A stretch of DNA of 64,000 nt, from the NCBI GenBank assembly GCA_965262565.1, contig CBDHFQ010000041.1:1-64000 (forward strand), written 5' to 3'. Made by a program: the position numbers and the translations under genes. Below, one piece after another: positions 19,426 to 28,570 of this stretch; within the stretch, counting starts at the first letter, position 1; the number at the start of each line of letters is the position of its first letter. The DNA is from CBDHFQ01 sp965262565. Lineage in GTDB: Bacteria > Bacteroidota > Bacteroidia > J057. The notes beneath the pieces were generated by a model. It was not told the DNA's origin. It did no database searches and saw only the letters and a program-made list of their open reading frames with translations.

Positions 19426-19466
19426 TACCATATACTGGTATTTAAATCAGTAATTGATAACCAGTG
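19426..19466. promoter_or_regulatory. Candidate HxlR operator array
   Basis: Overlapping inverted repeats lie between the DJ-1-like gene and the HxlR gene. TACCA-N5-TGGTA spans 19426-19440. TACTG-N10-CAGTA spans 19433-19452 and contains the palindrome ATTTAAAT. ACTGGT at 19434-19439 pairs with ACCAGT at 19460-19465. TACT...AGTA half-sites resemble those described for HxlR-family regulators. Assignment as operator is inference from symmetry and position. Confidence 0.5.
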
Positions 19467-19527
19467 ACTTATAAAACTTGCTTGAGCTTGATTCATGCAT
19501 ATCTTTTTAAAGTACCAATTTCTCAAT

Positions 19528-19908
19528 ATGCCAGAATTTAAAGTAGAAGGTAGATTATTTTATAACCCCGTGGATTTTGCCCTACACAAGATTGGAGGAG
19601 TATGGAAAATGCCTATTCTATGGAGACTGAATAAAAAGACCATGCGTTTTGGAGAATTAAAGAAAACCCTCCCCAGAATTGCAGATAAAACGCTGTCGGT
19701 ACAATTAAAGGATTTAGAAGAGTATGGATTCGTCCATCGCGAAGCTTTTGCTGAAGTACCTCCCAGAGTAGAGTATTCTATTACAGAACTAGGGAAGGAA
19801 GTGATACCTATTATTGAGGTGATCAGGACCTATGGTCAAACACTCATGGAAAGGGAAAAAGTAGAATATCTACCGAAGAAGAATGATAAGAACGATGCAA
19901 AAAAATAG
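19528..19908 (+). CDS. HxlR family winged-helix transcriptional regulator
   Basis: This is a DNA-binding regulator of about 126 residues. The HxlR domain reads FALHKIGGVWKMPILWRLN, then RFGELKKTLPRIADKTLSVQLKDLEEYGFVHRE (helix-turn-helix and recognition helix) and VEYSITELGKEVIPII (wing). Many HxlR sensors of quinones or aldehydes carry a conserved Cys shortly before IGGKW. Here that position is replaced (FYNPVDFALHKIGG) and no Cys is seen in the protein, so thiol sensing is unlikely. An upstream ATG at 19495 would add 11 residues; MPEFKVEGRLFYNP is the more usual beginning. The divergent DJ-1-like gene is the probable target. Confidence 0.88.
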   Translation: MPEFKVEGRLFYNPVDFALHKIGGVWKMPILWRLNKKTMRFGELKKTLPRIADKTLSVQLKDLEEYGFVHREAFAEVPPRVEYSITELGKEVIPIIEVIRTYGQTLMEREKVEYLPKKNDKNDAKK

Positions 19909-19926
19909 GATAAAAAAATGAAAGGG

Positions 19927-20409
19927 TTAAGGTGCTCCATCTGTTACATCTTCCTTTTTTACGGATGCTTCTCTCAATATTATAGTAGCTAAATACTGAA
20001 TAACCAAAGCCCTTTTGTCTGGAGGAAGTTTGACAATAGTGCTGGGTTTCTGATCGGGAAGTTGCTTGACAAGCATAGCACCTAGCACTTCTTCTACGGA
20101 ATTGATTAATAAATCTCTCTTCTGCAAAAACTCTTTTCTCAAGGTCGATTGCCGGACCATATCACTTAATTGATAGGTTTGAAAAAAATCCAACAAGTTG
20201 TACAGTTCTGTAAACTGCTGTTCCGAATATTCAAAGGAGGGAGAAAGGATATAGCTACTAATTTCCCTGAGATTAGCATGGTAGACCCCGATTATTTTAA
20301 TAACGCTGTTCAGCTGTTTATTTGGAGTAATTTTTAAGGACAGGCAAAGACGACAATAGGATAAATGCATCCTATCACACCTGGTAATTCCATAAAAATC
20401 TTTCCGCAT
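19927..20409 (-). CDS. Hypothetical protein
   Basis: This 160-residue protein has no family I recognise. The N-terminal third is Cys-containing (CDRMHLSYCRLC, Cys11, 19, 22) and could bind metal, but the spacing matches no known motif. The rest is predicted mostly helical and charged (FTELYNLLDFFQTYQLSD, KRALVIQYLATIILREASVKK). There is no signal peptide or membrane segment. It is convergent with the HxlR gene, 18 bp apart. Coding status rests on length and protein-like composition; the start could lie further in, for example after the Cys cluster. Confidence 0.5.
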   Translation of the reverse strand: MRKDFYGITRCDRMHLSYCRLCLSLKITPNKQLNSVIKIIGVYHANLREISSYILSPSFEYSEQQFTELYNLLDFFQTYQLSDMVRQSTLRKEFLQKRDLLINSVEEVLGAMLVKQLPDQKPSTIVKLPPDKRALVIQYLATIILREASVKKEDVTDGAP

Positions 20410-20521
20410 GTGCCTGATACGAACTAACTTAATTCTACTGATCCAATGATATGGATATTAAAATGTATGTATATTAAAATTTTCCTGAGACATTTACTAT
20501 ACCAAGAGTTCCCACTTGCGA

Positions 20522-21346
20522 TTATTTGGTTTTGAATGGTATATTAAGGATAAGATTTACCCAATTATCAATGCTTACTCCCATCAGTACAAATTCATAA
20601 TTTTCATTTATTGTCAAGGCAGGAGGAGGATTGATATCTCTAATATTTAATACAACATTAGATAAATTATAGAATTGGAAGGTCTTTTCAAAAGTATAGG
20701 TTCCGGAAATTAAGTTTCCACTCGAATCCAATACTGCATGAAAGTAAATCGCATTTTCCTGTATGTTTCCATCTGACCAGCTAAAAATAGGAGAGAGAAT
20801 ATCGTTTTGATTGATAGTCAGTAAGGTTGGATTACTTTCTGTAGGGAGATCATTAAATTTTAGATGGATAGCATTGGAAATAAATAATTGGCCGTTTTTA
20901 ATGTAGGTTACTCGACACCACTTTGGATCGCTCGTTTCATCTCTTAAAAATCTGTGTAGATATCCATTGAAGAAGGGTTCATCTTCCAGCACTAATGCTT
21001 TGTAGCTATCCAGGTCTTCTGGATCGCTAGATATATTCTCCGTTTCAAAATACTTAAAGTCTGAAGCATTACCCTCAGGATAAAAGAGAATGGATATAGG
21101 ATGTGTGTCTGACTCGAAAATGGGTGCTTCATTGCCAAACGCACAGGCAATTAATGAATCGCTTATAAGTTGAAGATTAGATTGAGTGATATAAGTAGCC
21201 AAATTATCTGTTGACTCGATAGAATCCACCTCTTCGTCATCTGAACAAGAACTACCTAATAAAAATAGAATGAGACAAATTAGGCTAAGCTTATTGTTAC
21301 GAATAATGATGTTGAAAGATAGATTATGTAACAATTCTTTTATCAT
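20522..21346 (-). CDS. Hypothetical lipoprotein
   Basis: This 274-residue protein begins with a basic stretch and a hydrophobic core ending in a clear lipobox, LFLLGSSC (Cys34), followed by SDDEEVDS. The acidic +2 region is typical of Bacteroidota lipoproteins carrying a surface-export signal. The mature part is beta-rich with no recognised domain (ILFYPEGNASDFKYFETE, WCRVTYIKNGQLFISNAIHL, SGTYTFEKTFQFYNL). It stands alone between leftward genes, with a 112-bp gap upstream of the hypothetical gene and a 146-bp gap to modC. No function is proposed. Confidence 0.65.
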   Translation of the reverse strand: MIKELLHNLSFNIIIRNNKLSLICLILFLLGSSCSDDEEVDSIESTDNLATYITQSNLQLISDSLIACAFGNEAPIFESDTHPISILFYPEGNASDFKYFETENISSDPEDLDSYKALVLEDEPFFNGYLHRFLRDETSDPKWCRVTYIKNGQLFISNAIHLKFNDLPTESNPTLLTINQNDILSPIFSWSDGNIQENAIYFHAVLDSSGNLISGTYTFEKTFQFYNLSNVVLNIRDINPPPALTINENYEFVLMGVSIDNWVNLILNIPFKTK

Positions 21347-21492
21347 TTGCCATAAAGCTTAAGTGATTATTCGCAATTCTTTACCCTATATAATTGGAGA
21401 TTATGTTGAGGGAAACTGTCGCATAACAAACAATTCCCACAAAAATTCAATTTCCATGAGAAAATCATCTGAATAGGAGGTAAGCTTAAGTG

Positions 21493-22368
21493 TTACTTAA
21501 TCTTTTGAATGATGGGATTAAAGGCCTTAGACGCTACAATCACCTCTTCGCCTATGGAAAATTGTTTGGCTTCCTCTTCATCTATCACTATTCGAACGAA
21601 CTGTTGGCCGATAAGAATAGTAAAAACATAAATGACCTCTTCTTTATGGATCTGTACTATTTCTCCTATAAATTGGAACTTGCCACTCAGCGTACGATGT
21701 GAAAAAATATCATAAGGGCTGCCTTGTTGTTGAATTTTTCCTTGATTCAGAACAATGACCCATTGGGACAACTTGAAAATTTCTCTGATTTCATGGCTTA
21801 CGAGGATGGTGGTGAGTTGGAAGGTAGCGTGAATTCGAAGAAGATAATCCTGAAGTTTGTTGCGCATCTCCCGATCTAAGGCAGAGAGAGGTTCATCCAG
21901 CATTAATAATGCAGGCTTTCTCACTAAGGCCCTTGCCAATGCTACTCGTTGTTGTTGGCCTCCGGAAAGGGTCCCTGGTTTACGCTTTCTCAGGCCCGTC
22001 AACTCCATCAGCTCTATAAGTTCGTGAATGATCTCTTTTGATTGCCCTTTTTCTAATCCGTAAGCCAGATTTTCTTCTATCGTCATATGGGGAAATAAGG
22101 CATAATCCTGAAAGACATAGCCGATATTTCTTTCCTGAGGGCTTAGATGTATCCCATTGGCACTATCAAACCAAACGCTGGAATCTACTTCTATATATCC
22201 GCTGTCCGCTTTCATCAATCCTGCTAACATTCGTAAAACACTCGTTTTGCCTGCACCAGAAATTCCATACAAGGTCACAAAACTATTCGAAGGGAGGCTT
22301 ATATCCACCTCCAAGCTTATCTCTCCTTCTGCTGATATTAATTTTTTTGAAAGTGAAAACCTTATCAT
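21493..22368 (-). CDS. modC: Molybdate ABC transporter ATP-binding protein ModC
   Basis: This is the ATPase that powers molybdate import, 291 residues. The ABC motifs are complete: Walker A GISGAGKTS (35-43), Q-loop FQDYALFPH (87-95), signature LSGGQQQRVALARAL (134-148), Walker B LLMLDEP (154-160) and the H-loop in VSHEIREIF. The C-terminus (FIGEIVQIHKEEVIYVF...) looks like a single short TOBE/Mop-type domain, so the protein is shorter than E. coli ModC at about 350 residues. A separate Mop-like protein is encoded two genes upstream and may supply the missing molybdate-binding module. The gene follows modB after 51 bp on the same strand. Confidence 0.9.
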   Translation of the reverse strand: MIRFSLSKKLISAEGEISLEVDISLPSNSFVTLYGISGAGKTSVLRMLAGLMKADSGYIEVDSSVWFDSANGIHLSPQERNIGYVFQDYALFPHMTIEENLAYGLEKGQSKEIIHELIELMELTGLRKRKPGTLSGGQQQRVALARALVRKPALLMLDEPLSALDREMRNKLQDYLLRIHATFQLTTILVSHEIREIFKLSQWVIVLNQGKIQQQGSPYDIFSHRTLSGKFQFIGEIVQIHKEEVIYVFTILIGQQFVRIVIDEEEAKQFSIGEEVIVASKAFNPIIQKIK

Positions 22369-22419
22369 ACCCCTTTATCCAACCCTTTTGTGAATTGTCC
22401 TCTGTTTATTTCTTCCATC

Positions 22420-23106
22420 TTACTTCCTTTCCCACTTTAGCTGCATGCCTACATATCCTCCATTGATCAAGTACACAGATAGTAAGATGATAAAAGTGAC
22501 GCCAAATAAAAACAGGGAATATAAATTGGCCACTCCATAATTCAAAGCTTCTACTTCATCATATACAGCAATGGATGCTACTCTGGTTTCTCCCGGAATA
22601 TTGCCTCCTATCATTAATACTACCCCAAATTCTCCTATCGTATGAGCAAAAGCCAGTACAATTCCTGTCAGCAGAGAAGTTTTTATATTGGGAAGTAAGA
22701 TCCGAATCAAGGTTTCGAATCGCGACTTCCCCAGCACATAAGATGCTTCAGATAAGGAGGCGGGGAGTTGCTTAAAGCCGGAATGAATAGGATTTACCAT
22801 AAAGGGAAGGCTGTATACCAATGAGCCGATGACCAGCCCTGGAAAAGAGAACACCAATCGAATTCCAAGGGTATCAGAGAGCCATTGACCGAAAGGGTAG
22901 GCGGGACTGAAAGCCATGAGCAAATAAAATCCCACAACCGTAGGAGGGAGGACTAAAGGCATGCTTACCAGGGTTTCAACCACAGGTTTTATGCTGGAAG
23001 TGCTAAATGCCAACCAATAGGCCAGGGGAATGCCGATGAATAGTAAGATGAAGGTAGTAATGGCGGAAAGTTGGAAGGTTAACAAGATGGGGTCCCATTC
23101 TATCAT
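22420..23106 (-). CDS. modB: Molybdate ABC transporter permease ModB
   Basis: This integral membrane permease of the molybdate importer has about 228 residues if started at the ATG at 23106 (MIEWDPILLTFQLSAITTF), the usual family beginning. A longer frame from 23169 would add 21 residues. It has several transmembrane helices, the conserved PLVLPPTVVGFYLLM segment, and the permease EAA-type loop ASYVLGKSRFETLIRILLPNI that contacts the ATPase. The GEFGVVLMIGGNIPGET segment is diagnostic of ModB/CysT-type permeases. It lies between the Mop-like gene and modC, all leftward, and presumably works with the distant modA. Confidence 0.92.
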   Translation of the reverse strand: MIEWDPILLTFQLSAITTFILLFIGIPLAYWLAFSTSSIKPVVETLVSMPLVLPPTVVGFYLLMAFSPAYPFGQWLSDTLGIRLVFSFPGLVIGSLVYSLPFMVNPIHSGFKQLPASLSEASYVLGKSRFETLIRILLPNIKTSLLTGIVLAFAHTIGEFGVVLMIGGNIPGETRVASIAVYDEVEALNYGVANLYSLFLFGVTFIILLSVYLINGGYVGMQLKWERK

Positions 23107-23197
23107 AGGGGTATGTTTTTGAGACAATATAAGGATATCGGTGTTCAGTATTATACTGGACCAAGTCATCGAAAGTGAGAAATGATTATTAAAGACA

Positions 23198-23599
23198 TCA
23201 GTTAGCCAACACCATCACTTCTGTTACTTTTACCATCGCTATCACAGGATCACCTTCTTTCAACTTCATGTTGGCCAGACTTTGGTTAAGGACGATGGCA
23301 GCTATCGGAATGTGATCAAATTGCAACTCGACTTTACTTAATAAAGTCCCTTCAGTAATTTTTTGAATGGTACAGGGAATTCGGTTCGGAATACTTAGGT
23401 CCATGCAATGATGATGCGCTAAAATGACTTCTGTTTCTTTACACATCAAACAAAGTTCCTTCCCCTGTTGTAGATAGGAAACGGTATCAGGAGTCTCTAT
23501 CACTAAGACATGCAAGAAAATATCCTGTACAGCCACTTTGATCAACGATAAATTCCCTTCGACAACTACTTCTTGTACTTTTCCATCTAATCGGTTCAT
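23198..23599 (-). CDS. Mop-like molybdate-binding protein with two TOBE domains
   Basis: This small cytoplasmic protein of about 133 residues is made of two TOBE/Mop-type domains. The first begins MNRLDGKVQEVVVEGNLSLIKVAV and the second IPCTIQKITEGTLLSKVELQF, each ending in a VxAxVK/TEV-like strand (GDPVIAMVKVTEVMVLAN). Such di-Mop proteins bind molybdate or tungstate as oligomers and buffer cellular molybdenum. The start at 23599 is preferred over an ATG at 23650, because the latter lies inside the terminator of the upstream gene. It is first in the mop-modB-modC run. Confidence 0.82.
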   Translation of the reverse strand: MNRLDGKVQEVVVEGNLSLIKVAVQDIFLHVLVIETPDTVSYLQQGKELCLMCKETEVILAHHHCMDLSIPNRIPCTIQKITEGTLLSKVELQFDHIPIAAIVLNQSLANMKLKEGDPVIAMVKVTEVMVLAN

Positions 23600-23614
23600 A
23601 TGAGATCGTTTGTG

Positions 23615-23658
23615 GCAATAAAACAAAAACCTCAGCAACGAAAGATACATTGCTGAGG
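23615..23658 (-). terminator. Intrinsic terminator of the Asp-box protein gene
   Basis: A perfect 9-bp inverted repeat (CCTCAGCAA 23630-23638 and TTGCTGAGG 23650-23658, loop 11 nt) is followed on the minus strand by a T-rich tract (TTTTTGTTTTATT). It begins 26 bp beyond the stop codon of the leftward gene at 23684 and separates it from the mop-modB-modC operon. Confidence 0.88.
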
Positions 23659-23683
23659 AAATGTGGATTCTGGTAGCATGTTA

Positions 23684-26600
23684 TTATCTGGGTAGAGGTG
23701 CCCCTTGTATCCAGGGCGATCCAGCTTCTATTAATGCCTGTTCAATTTCAGGGATTTCTTCTTTCATAATTTGTACCAACTTAGCTTCAATCTTATTGTA
23801 TTCATCAGAAGCTATTTTTAAGTTTTCCTTATGCATAGGCGTTGGTCCGTAGGTAGCATAAGAGGTACCCATCATAGCAACCCCTAATCGGCTAAATACG
23901 GTAGGATCATTTTTCTCACCCACTTCATTTTTGGATTGATTGCCACGTAGATCTTCCTCTATTTCCAATAAGGCCATATGCGTGTCATGTAATTTGGTAT
24001 TGAGTTTCCCAGGAGCTATAGCTGCTCTGGTCAAAGCTGTCTTCATCGCTTCTACCCGCTTAATTTGTTCCCCTACCACTTTGGAAGTGGCAGATAAAGA
24101 CCTTTGAAGTGCTTCTATATCTCGCCAGAAAGAGGCAACCTCTTCAGGACTGGCAGCTTTTAATGCACCATCTCTCATTTTTTCTACTTCAAACGACTGT
24201 GGATCTCCAAATTCTATCACTTCTCCGTTCATCTCTTTGGAAAGTTGGACAGTATATGTTCCTGGAGCTGCCATCATACCGGAAGCTTCATTAATAGGAG
24301 TGTTGCTTTGTTCATCTACTGCCTGAGGGGAAGGATAGCGCAAATCCCAGGCGACGCGATGGAAGCCTTTTTGAGTAGGTCCATCCAGTTTTCTCACTAC
24401 ATGGCCCTGATCATCTCTTACTGTCAACCAAATCTTTGGTTTGGCTTCTCTTCTTTCAGCTTCTACTGCATCCCAACCTGGAAATGGAATATTTTCATCA
24501 TTTTCGGCTAACTCCTTTTCCTTTTCTTTGCGAAGGTCTTCTTTGGATTTTAAGGACTCAGCCAAGTGATAGGTAAATACGGCACCGAAAGGAGGATTGT
24601 CTGCTACATAATACTGCGCTCCGCTACTTGCTTTCTGACTTCTTCCCAAAATCATTCTAGGAACGTACCACCATGCTTTACGAGTAGAGAATAAGGTAGC
24701 TTCCTGTGCTAGATTTTCTTCTGTCACCTCTCTTAATGCACTGTAATCATCCAATACATAGAAACTACGACCGAAAGAGGCTCCTACTAAATCATTTTCT
24801 CTCCGTTGTATAGCTAAGTCTCTAAAGGAAATGGTCGGAACTCCCCCTTTTAACATGGTCCATTGGTCCCCTCCATCTACTGTAAAATAAATGCCAAACT
24901 CAGTCGCTGCAAACATCAACTCGGGCTTTACATGATCCTGTACTAAGCGCCACACTAAGGTACGATCGGGAATATTTCCTTTAATGGAGGTCCAGGTAGC
25001 ACCGGCATCCGTACTTTTGAATAAATAAGGATTGAGATCTCCAAATTTGTGATTATCCAACGCTACATATACTGTATTGGCATCATACAGATCTGCTTTA
25101 ATATCATTTACAAAGGCTGTAGCAGGAACCCCTGGTAATTGATCCACTTCTATGTTGGTCCAATTAGCTCCTCCATCTTTTGTTACCTGAATAATTCCAT
25201 CATCTGTTCCAGCATATATAACGCCTGCCTGTACTGGAGATTCCGCCAGGGAAGTAATTGTATTGTAAGTAGACATGGCATTCAAATCCCAGGGAGCATC
25301 CCATCCCCATTGTTTGCCCATAATAGGCAATTCGATGCGCTCTTGATTTTTCGTCAAATCTCCTGAAATGGCCGTCCAATGGTCTCCTCTGTTATCTGAT
25401 TTCCAAACGCGCTGAGAAGCGAAATAGATAGTGGTAGGATTGTGAGGGCTAACTAAAATAGGAGAGTCCCAATTGTAGCGTTCGTGTGGTTCTCCCTGGG
25501 CTGGTTGGGGTTGGATATAAACAATTTCTCCGGTGGTTCTATCCGTTCTGACTAGATTTCCTTGCTGCCATTCGGAATATACAATATCGGGATTGCCCGG
25601 TTCAGTAGCTGGTTGGTGGCCATCCGCGAAAACCGTAATAAACCAATCCGCATTTCTGATTCCGTGTAAATTATCGGTGCGAGAAGGCCCACCATGCGTA
25701 TTATTGTCCTGCGTTCCCCCATAAATATTATAAAAGGGTTCCGCATCATCTACTGCCACTTTATAGTATTGAGTAATGGGAAGATTGTCAAAAAATCGCC
25801 AATTCTTAGCTAAATCAAAACTTTCATACATCCCACCGTCTGTGCCTATCAACAAATAATCTGGATCATCTTTTCTAAAGGCAATGGCATGATTATCTGA
25901 GTGCTTGTTTTCCTCCATCAATCTTCTGAAGGTTTTTCCTCCATCATCTGACACCTGAATGCGTACATCTACCAAATAAAGGCGATCGAAAGCGTGTGGT
26001 GAAGCATACAATTCCTGATAATAATGTGGACCTGTAGCTCCTGATACGGCATCAGAACGCTTTTCCCAGCTAGAACCTCTATCAGTAGATCGATAAACGC
26101 CTCCAGATCTTCTATCCAGTTCGATAGCTGCATAAATAATATCAGGCTGTTGAGGAGAAATAGCCAATCCGATTTTTCCCATATGAGAAGAAGGCAATCC
26201 ATTCGTTAATTCTTCCCAACTATTTCCGCCGTCCATACTTCTATGAATACCAGTGCCGGGACCTCCCCCCATATAAGCGGCTACATTTCTATGACGCTGC
26301 CAGGTAGCGGCATACAGCATATCAGGATTTCTTGGATCAATAACGATATCCGTAACCCCTGTCCACTCATCATCTCCTAATACTTTCTCCCAATTAGTTC
26401 CTCCATCTGTGGTTTTGTATAATCCTCTCTCACCACCTTTACTCCAGAGAGGTCCTTGGGCAGCTACCCATATTACCTCAGAATTTTCTGGATGTACCAT
26501 GATTTTGGAAATATGCTGTGTTTCCTTCAATCCCATGTTCTTCCAGGTAGCTCCGCCATCATCACTCCTGTAGATCCCATCTCCATATCCTACATGTCTT

Positions 26601-26956
26601 CCACCTACATTTTCTCCTGTACCAACCCATATAATATTGGGATTTAGCGGATCAATGGTCACACAACCGGTAGAATAAGTGGGTTGATCATCGAAAATAG
26701 GATTCCAGGTTACGCCTGCATTATGTGTCTTCCAAACACCTCCGGAACCTACAGCCACATACCATACATTATCATCTTCAGGATGGATCGCGATATCCGC
26801 AATACGACCTGCCATAAATGCTGGGCCTATGCTTCTAAATTCCATCCCCTTAAAACGATCTTCGGTAAATGGTGAATCTGTATCCTCTTGGGCAGGAAGA
26901 TACAAGCACCAACACATGGCACCGATCAAAAAGTAACAAAATTTGTTCATCATCAA
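23684..26956 (-). CDS. Secreted VPS10/sortilin-like Asp-box (BNR) repeat protein
   Basis: This 1090-residue exported protein has a signal peptide ending near CLYLPAQ (residue 23). The first 700 or so residues form one or two beta-propellers built from about ten Asp-box motifs (SxDxGxTW), for example SDDGGATW, TTDGGTNW, STDRGSSW, TKDGGANW and STDAGATW. Bacteroidota homologues are often called glycosyl hydrolase or sortilin-like, but the sialidase catalytic residues are not visible, so enzymatic activity is not supported. The C-terminal third has a beta domain (KIWLTVRDDQGHVVRKLDG) and a helical tail. No T9SS domain is seen. It appears monocistronic, with its own terminator. Confidence 0.85.
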   Translation of the reverse strand: MMMNKFCYFLIGAMCWCLYLPAQEDTDSPFTEDRFKGMEFRSIGPAFMAGRIADIAIHPEDDNVWYVAVGSGGVWKTHNAGVTWNPIFDDQPTYSTGCVTIDPLNPNIIWVGTGENVGGRHVGYGDGIYRSDDGGATWKNMGLKETQHISKIMVHPENSEVIWVAAQGPLWSKGGERGLYKTTDGGTNWEKVLGDDEWTGVTDIVIDPRNPDMLYAATWQRHRNVAAYMGGGPGTGIHRSMDGGNSWEELTNGLPSSHMGKIGLAISPQQPDIIYAAIELDRRSGGVYRSTDRGSSWEKRSDAVSGATGPHYYQELYASPHAFDRLYLVDVRIQVSDDGGKTFRRLMEENKHSDNHAIAFRKDDPDYLLIGTDGGMYESFDLAKNWRFFDNLPITQYYKVAVDDAEPFYNIYGGTQDNNTHGGPSRTDNLHGIRNADWFITVFADGHQPATEPGNPDIVYSEWQQGNLVRTDRTTGEIVYIQPQPAQGEPHERYNWDSPILVSPHNPTTIYFASQRVWKSDNRGDHWTAISGDLTKNQERIELPIMGKQWGWDAPWDLNAMSTYNTITSLAESPVQAGVIYAGTDDGIIQVTKDGGANWTNIEVDQLPGVPATAFVNDIKADLYDANTVYVALDNHKFGDLNPYLFKSTDAGATWTSIKGNIPDRTLVWRLVQDHVKPELMFAATEFGIYFTVDGGDQWTMLKGGVPTISFRDLAIQRRENDLVGASFGRSFYVLDDYSALREVTEENLAQEATLFSTRKAWWYVPRMILGRSQKASSGAQYYVADNPPFGAVFTYHLAESLKSKEDLRKEKEKELAENDENIPFPGWDAVEAERREAKPKIWLTVRDDQGHVVRKLDGPTQKGFHRVAWDLRYPSPQAVDEQSNTPINEASGMMAAPGTYTVQLSKEMNGEVIEFGDPQSFEVEKMRDGALKAASPEEVASFWRDIEALQRSLSATSKVVGEQIKRVEAMKTALTRAAIAPGKLNTKLHDTHMALLEIEEDLRGNQSKNEVGEKNDPTVFSRLGVAMMGTSYATYGPTPMHKENLKIASDEYNKIEAKLVQIMKEEIPEIEQALIEAGSPWIQGAPLPR

Positions 26957-27159
26957 TAAGCTTTAGAGTTACACGTGCAAGTTGAGTAGTATTGCTATTA
27001 AATATAGCTATTTTCTAATCCGCAATTACGCATTTTCGTAAGTTTTTCCAAAGTGCTTGATATTACAGTGTTTCCTTGGTAATTTTTATGTGAAAGAATA
27101 AAAAAGGCAGGACATATTTTATTGTTGTGCCAATGAATAAATGCTTAAGTATTGAATAA

Positions 27160-28272
27160 ATGAAGACGAAATCAACACACAACTCTCGCCGACGATTTAT
27201 CAAGTCGATAGGGCTGGCGACAGCAGGTATAGCTGCTTCGACATCTTCCTGGGCAAACATATTGGTACGGAAAAATAAAGATAAGCTAGGGGTCGCTTTA
27301 GTAGGATTAGGATATTACAGTAAGGATTTGTTAGCTCCGGCCCTTCAGTTGACGGAAGCTTGTGAGTTAACGGGCATCGTAACAGGAACTCCTTCCAAGA
27401 TTCCTACCTGGCAGGAAACGTATGGCATTAAGGACAAGAATGTATATGACTATGAAAATATGCATCAAATAGCAGATAATCCTGATATTGATATTATTTA
27501 TATAGTTCTGCCACCGAGTATGCATAGTGAATATAGCATTATCGCTGCAAATACGGGAAAACATGTATGGTGCGAAAAACCGATGGCTGTTACAGATGTG
27601 GAATGTCAGGCCATGATTGATGCCTGTCATAAAAACAAGGTGAGCTTAAGTATCGGTTATAGAATGCATCACGAACCCAACACCCAAACAATTATGTCCT
27701 GGGGGAAGAAACGGCCGTATGGTGCTATTAAAACGTTGACTGCTGAAGCAGGATATAGAGATGGAAGGAGTGATCATTGGAAACAAAAGAAGGAGATGGG
27801 AGGAGGAGCTATGTATGATATGGGAGTGTATCCGTTGAATGCTGTTCGCTACGCTACCGGAGAAGAACCCGTAGAAGTGATAGAGGCAAGACATGAAACG
27901 ACTCGTCCCGAGATTTACACAGAAGTGGATGAGACGACCTACTTTACGCTTCGCTTTCCCGGAGGAGCCATTGCTAAGTGTCAGACGAGTTTTGGAAAGG
28001 GAATGAATGCATTGAACATTGAATGCGACAATGGATCTTACGGACTTTCTCCTTTTTCTTCCTACAGCGGGATAAAAGGGAAAGCCAGCGATGGAACCCC
28101 ATTTGATCAAAGCATTCCTAATCAACAAGCGCGTCAAATGGATGATGACGCCATGGCTATCCAAAACGATAAGTCAATGATGGTTCCAGGGGAAGAAGGA
28201 TTGAGAGATATCCGAATTGTAGAAGCGATTTATAAAAGTGCGAAAGAAGGGAAGAGTATATCATTAACCTAG
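27160..28272 (+). CDS. Gfo/Idh/MocA family oxidoreductase with Tat signal
   Basis: This 370-residue NAD(P)-dependent oxidoreductase resembles glucose-fructose oxidoreductase and 1,5-anhydrofructose reductase. A twin-arginine signal is visible at the N-terminus (SRRRFIKSIGLA, residues 9-20, then a hydrophobic stretch ending ASTSSWA), so the folded cofactor-loaded enzyme should be exported. The Rossmann motif is VALVGLGYYS, and the conserved catalytic-loop lysine is in CEKPMAVT. GGGAMYDMGVYPLNAVRY is the usual C-domain signature. A possible promoter lies upstream: TTG at 27057 and TAATTTTT at 27080-27087, spacing 20, one mismatch to TAnnTTTG. The sugar substrate is unknown. Confidence 0.9.
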   Translation: MKTKSTHNSRRRFIKSIGLATAGIAASTSSWANILVRKNKDKLGVALVGLGYYSKDLLAPALQLTEACELTGIVTGTPSKIPTWQETYGIKDKNVYDYENMHQIADNPDIDIIYIVLPPSMHSEYSIIAANTGKHVWCEKPMAVTDVECQAMIDACHKNKVSLSIGYRMHHEPNTQTIMSWGKKRPYGAIKTLTAEAGYRDGRSDHWKQKKEMGGGAMYDMGVYPLNAVRYATGEEPVEVIEARHETTRPEIYTEVDETTYFTLRFPGGAIAKCQTSFGKGMNALNIECDNGSYGLSPFSSYSGIKGKASDGTPFDQSIPNQQARQMDDDAMAIQNDKSMMVPGEEGLRDIRIVEAIYKSAKEGKSISLT

Positions 28273-28288
28273 TTAACCTTATAAGTTT

Positions 28289-28477
28289 ATGAATCCTATA
28301 TTCATTAGATTTTTATCTCTGACATCGACCATCTTTTTGGGTATCGTAGTCGTCTTCGCTGCTTTTTCAGAATTAGGATATATTCCAAATAATAATACCA
28401 ATATGCTTCAATTGGTGGGCTTGGCAGCGGTGTTTTGGTTTTTAGTTTGGCAATTGAAGCGAAGTAATAAGGCATAA
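28289..28477 (+). CDS. Small two-helix membrane protein
   Basis: This 62-residue protein has two predicted transmembrane helices (FLSLTSTIFLGIVVVFAAF and MLQLVGLAAVFWFLVWQL) joined by a polar loop (SELGYIPNNNTN), with a basic C-terminus KRSNKA. It starts 16 bp after the oxidoreductase stop and is followed by a terminator, which supports it as a real last gene of that transcript. I do not recognise the family, and a role with the exported oxidoreductase is unproven. Confidence 0.6.
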   Translation: MNPIFIRFLSLTSTIFLGIVVVFAAFSELGYIPNNNTNMLQLVGLAAVFWFLVWQLKRSNKA

Positions 28478-28499
28478 AGATTAGAATTAGAATGTATTT

Positions 28500-28541
28500 A
28501 ACCTCGATGAACGCTTACGAGACGTTTAGCGAGGTTTTTTT
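28500..28541 (+). terminator. Intrinsic terminator
   Basis: The outer stem AACCTCG/CGAGGTT (28500-28506 and 28530-28536) with a nested AACG/CGTT hairpin is followed by a T run to 28541. It closes the oxidoreductase-small membrane protein transcript. Confidence 0.78.
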
Positions 28542-28570
28542 GTTTCTCGTCTAAACTTATGGTTGCTAAG

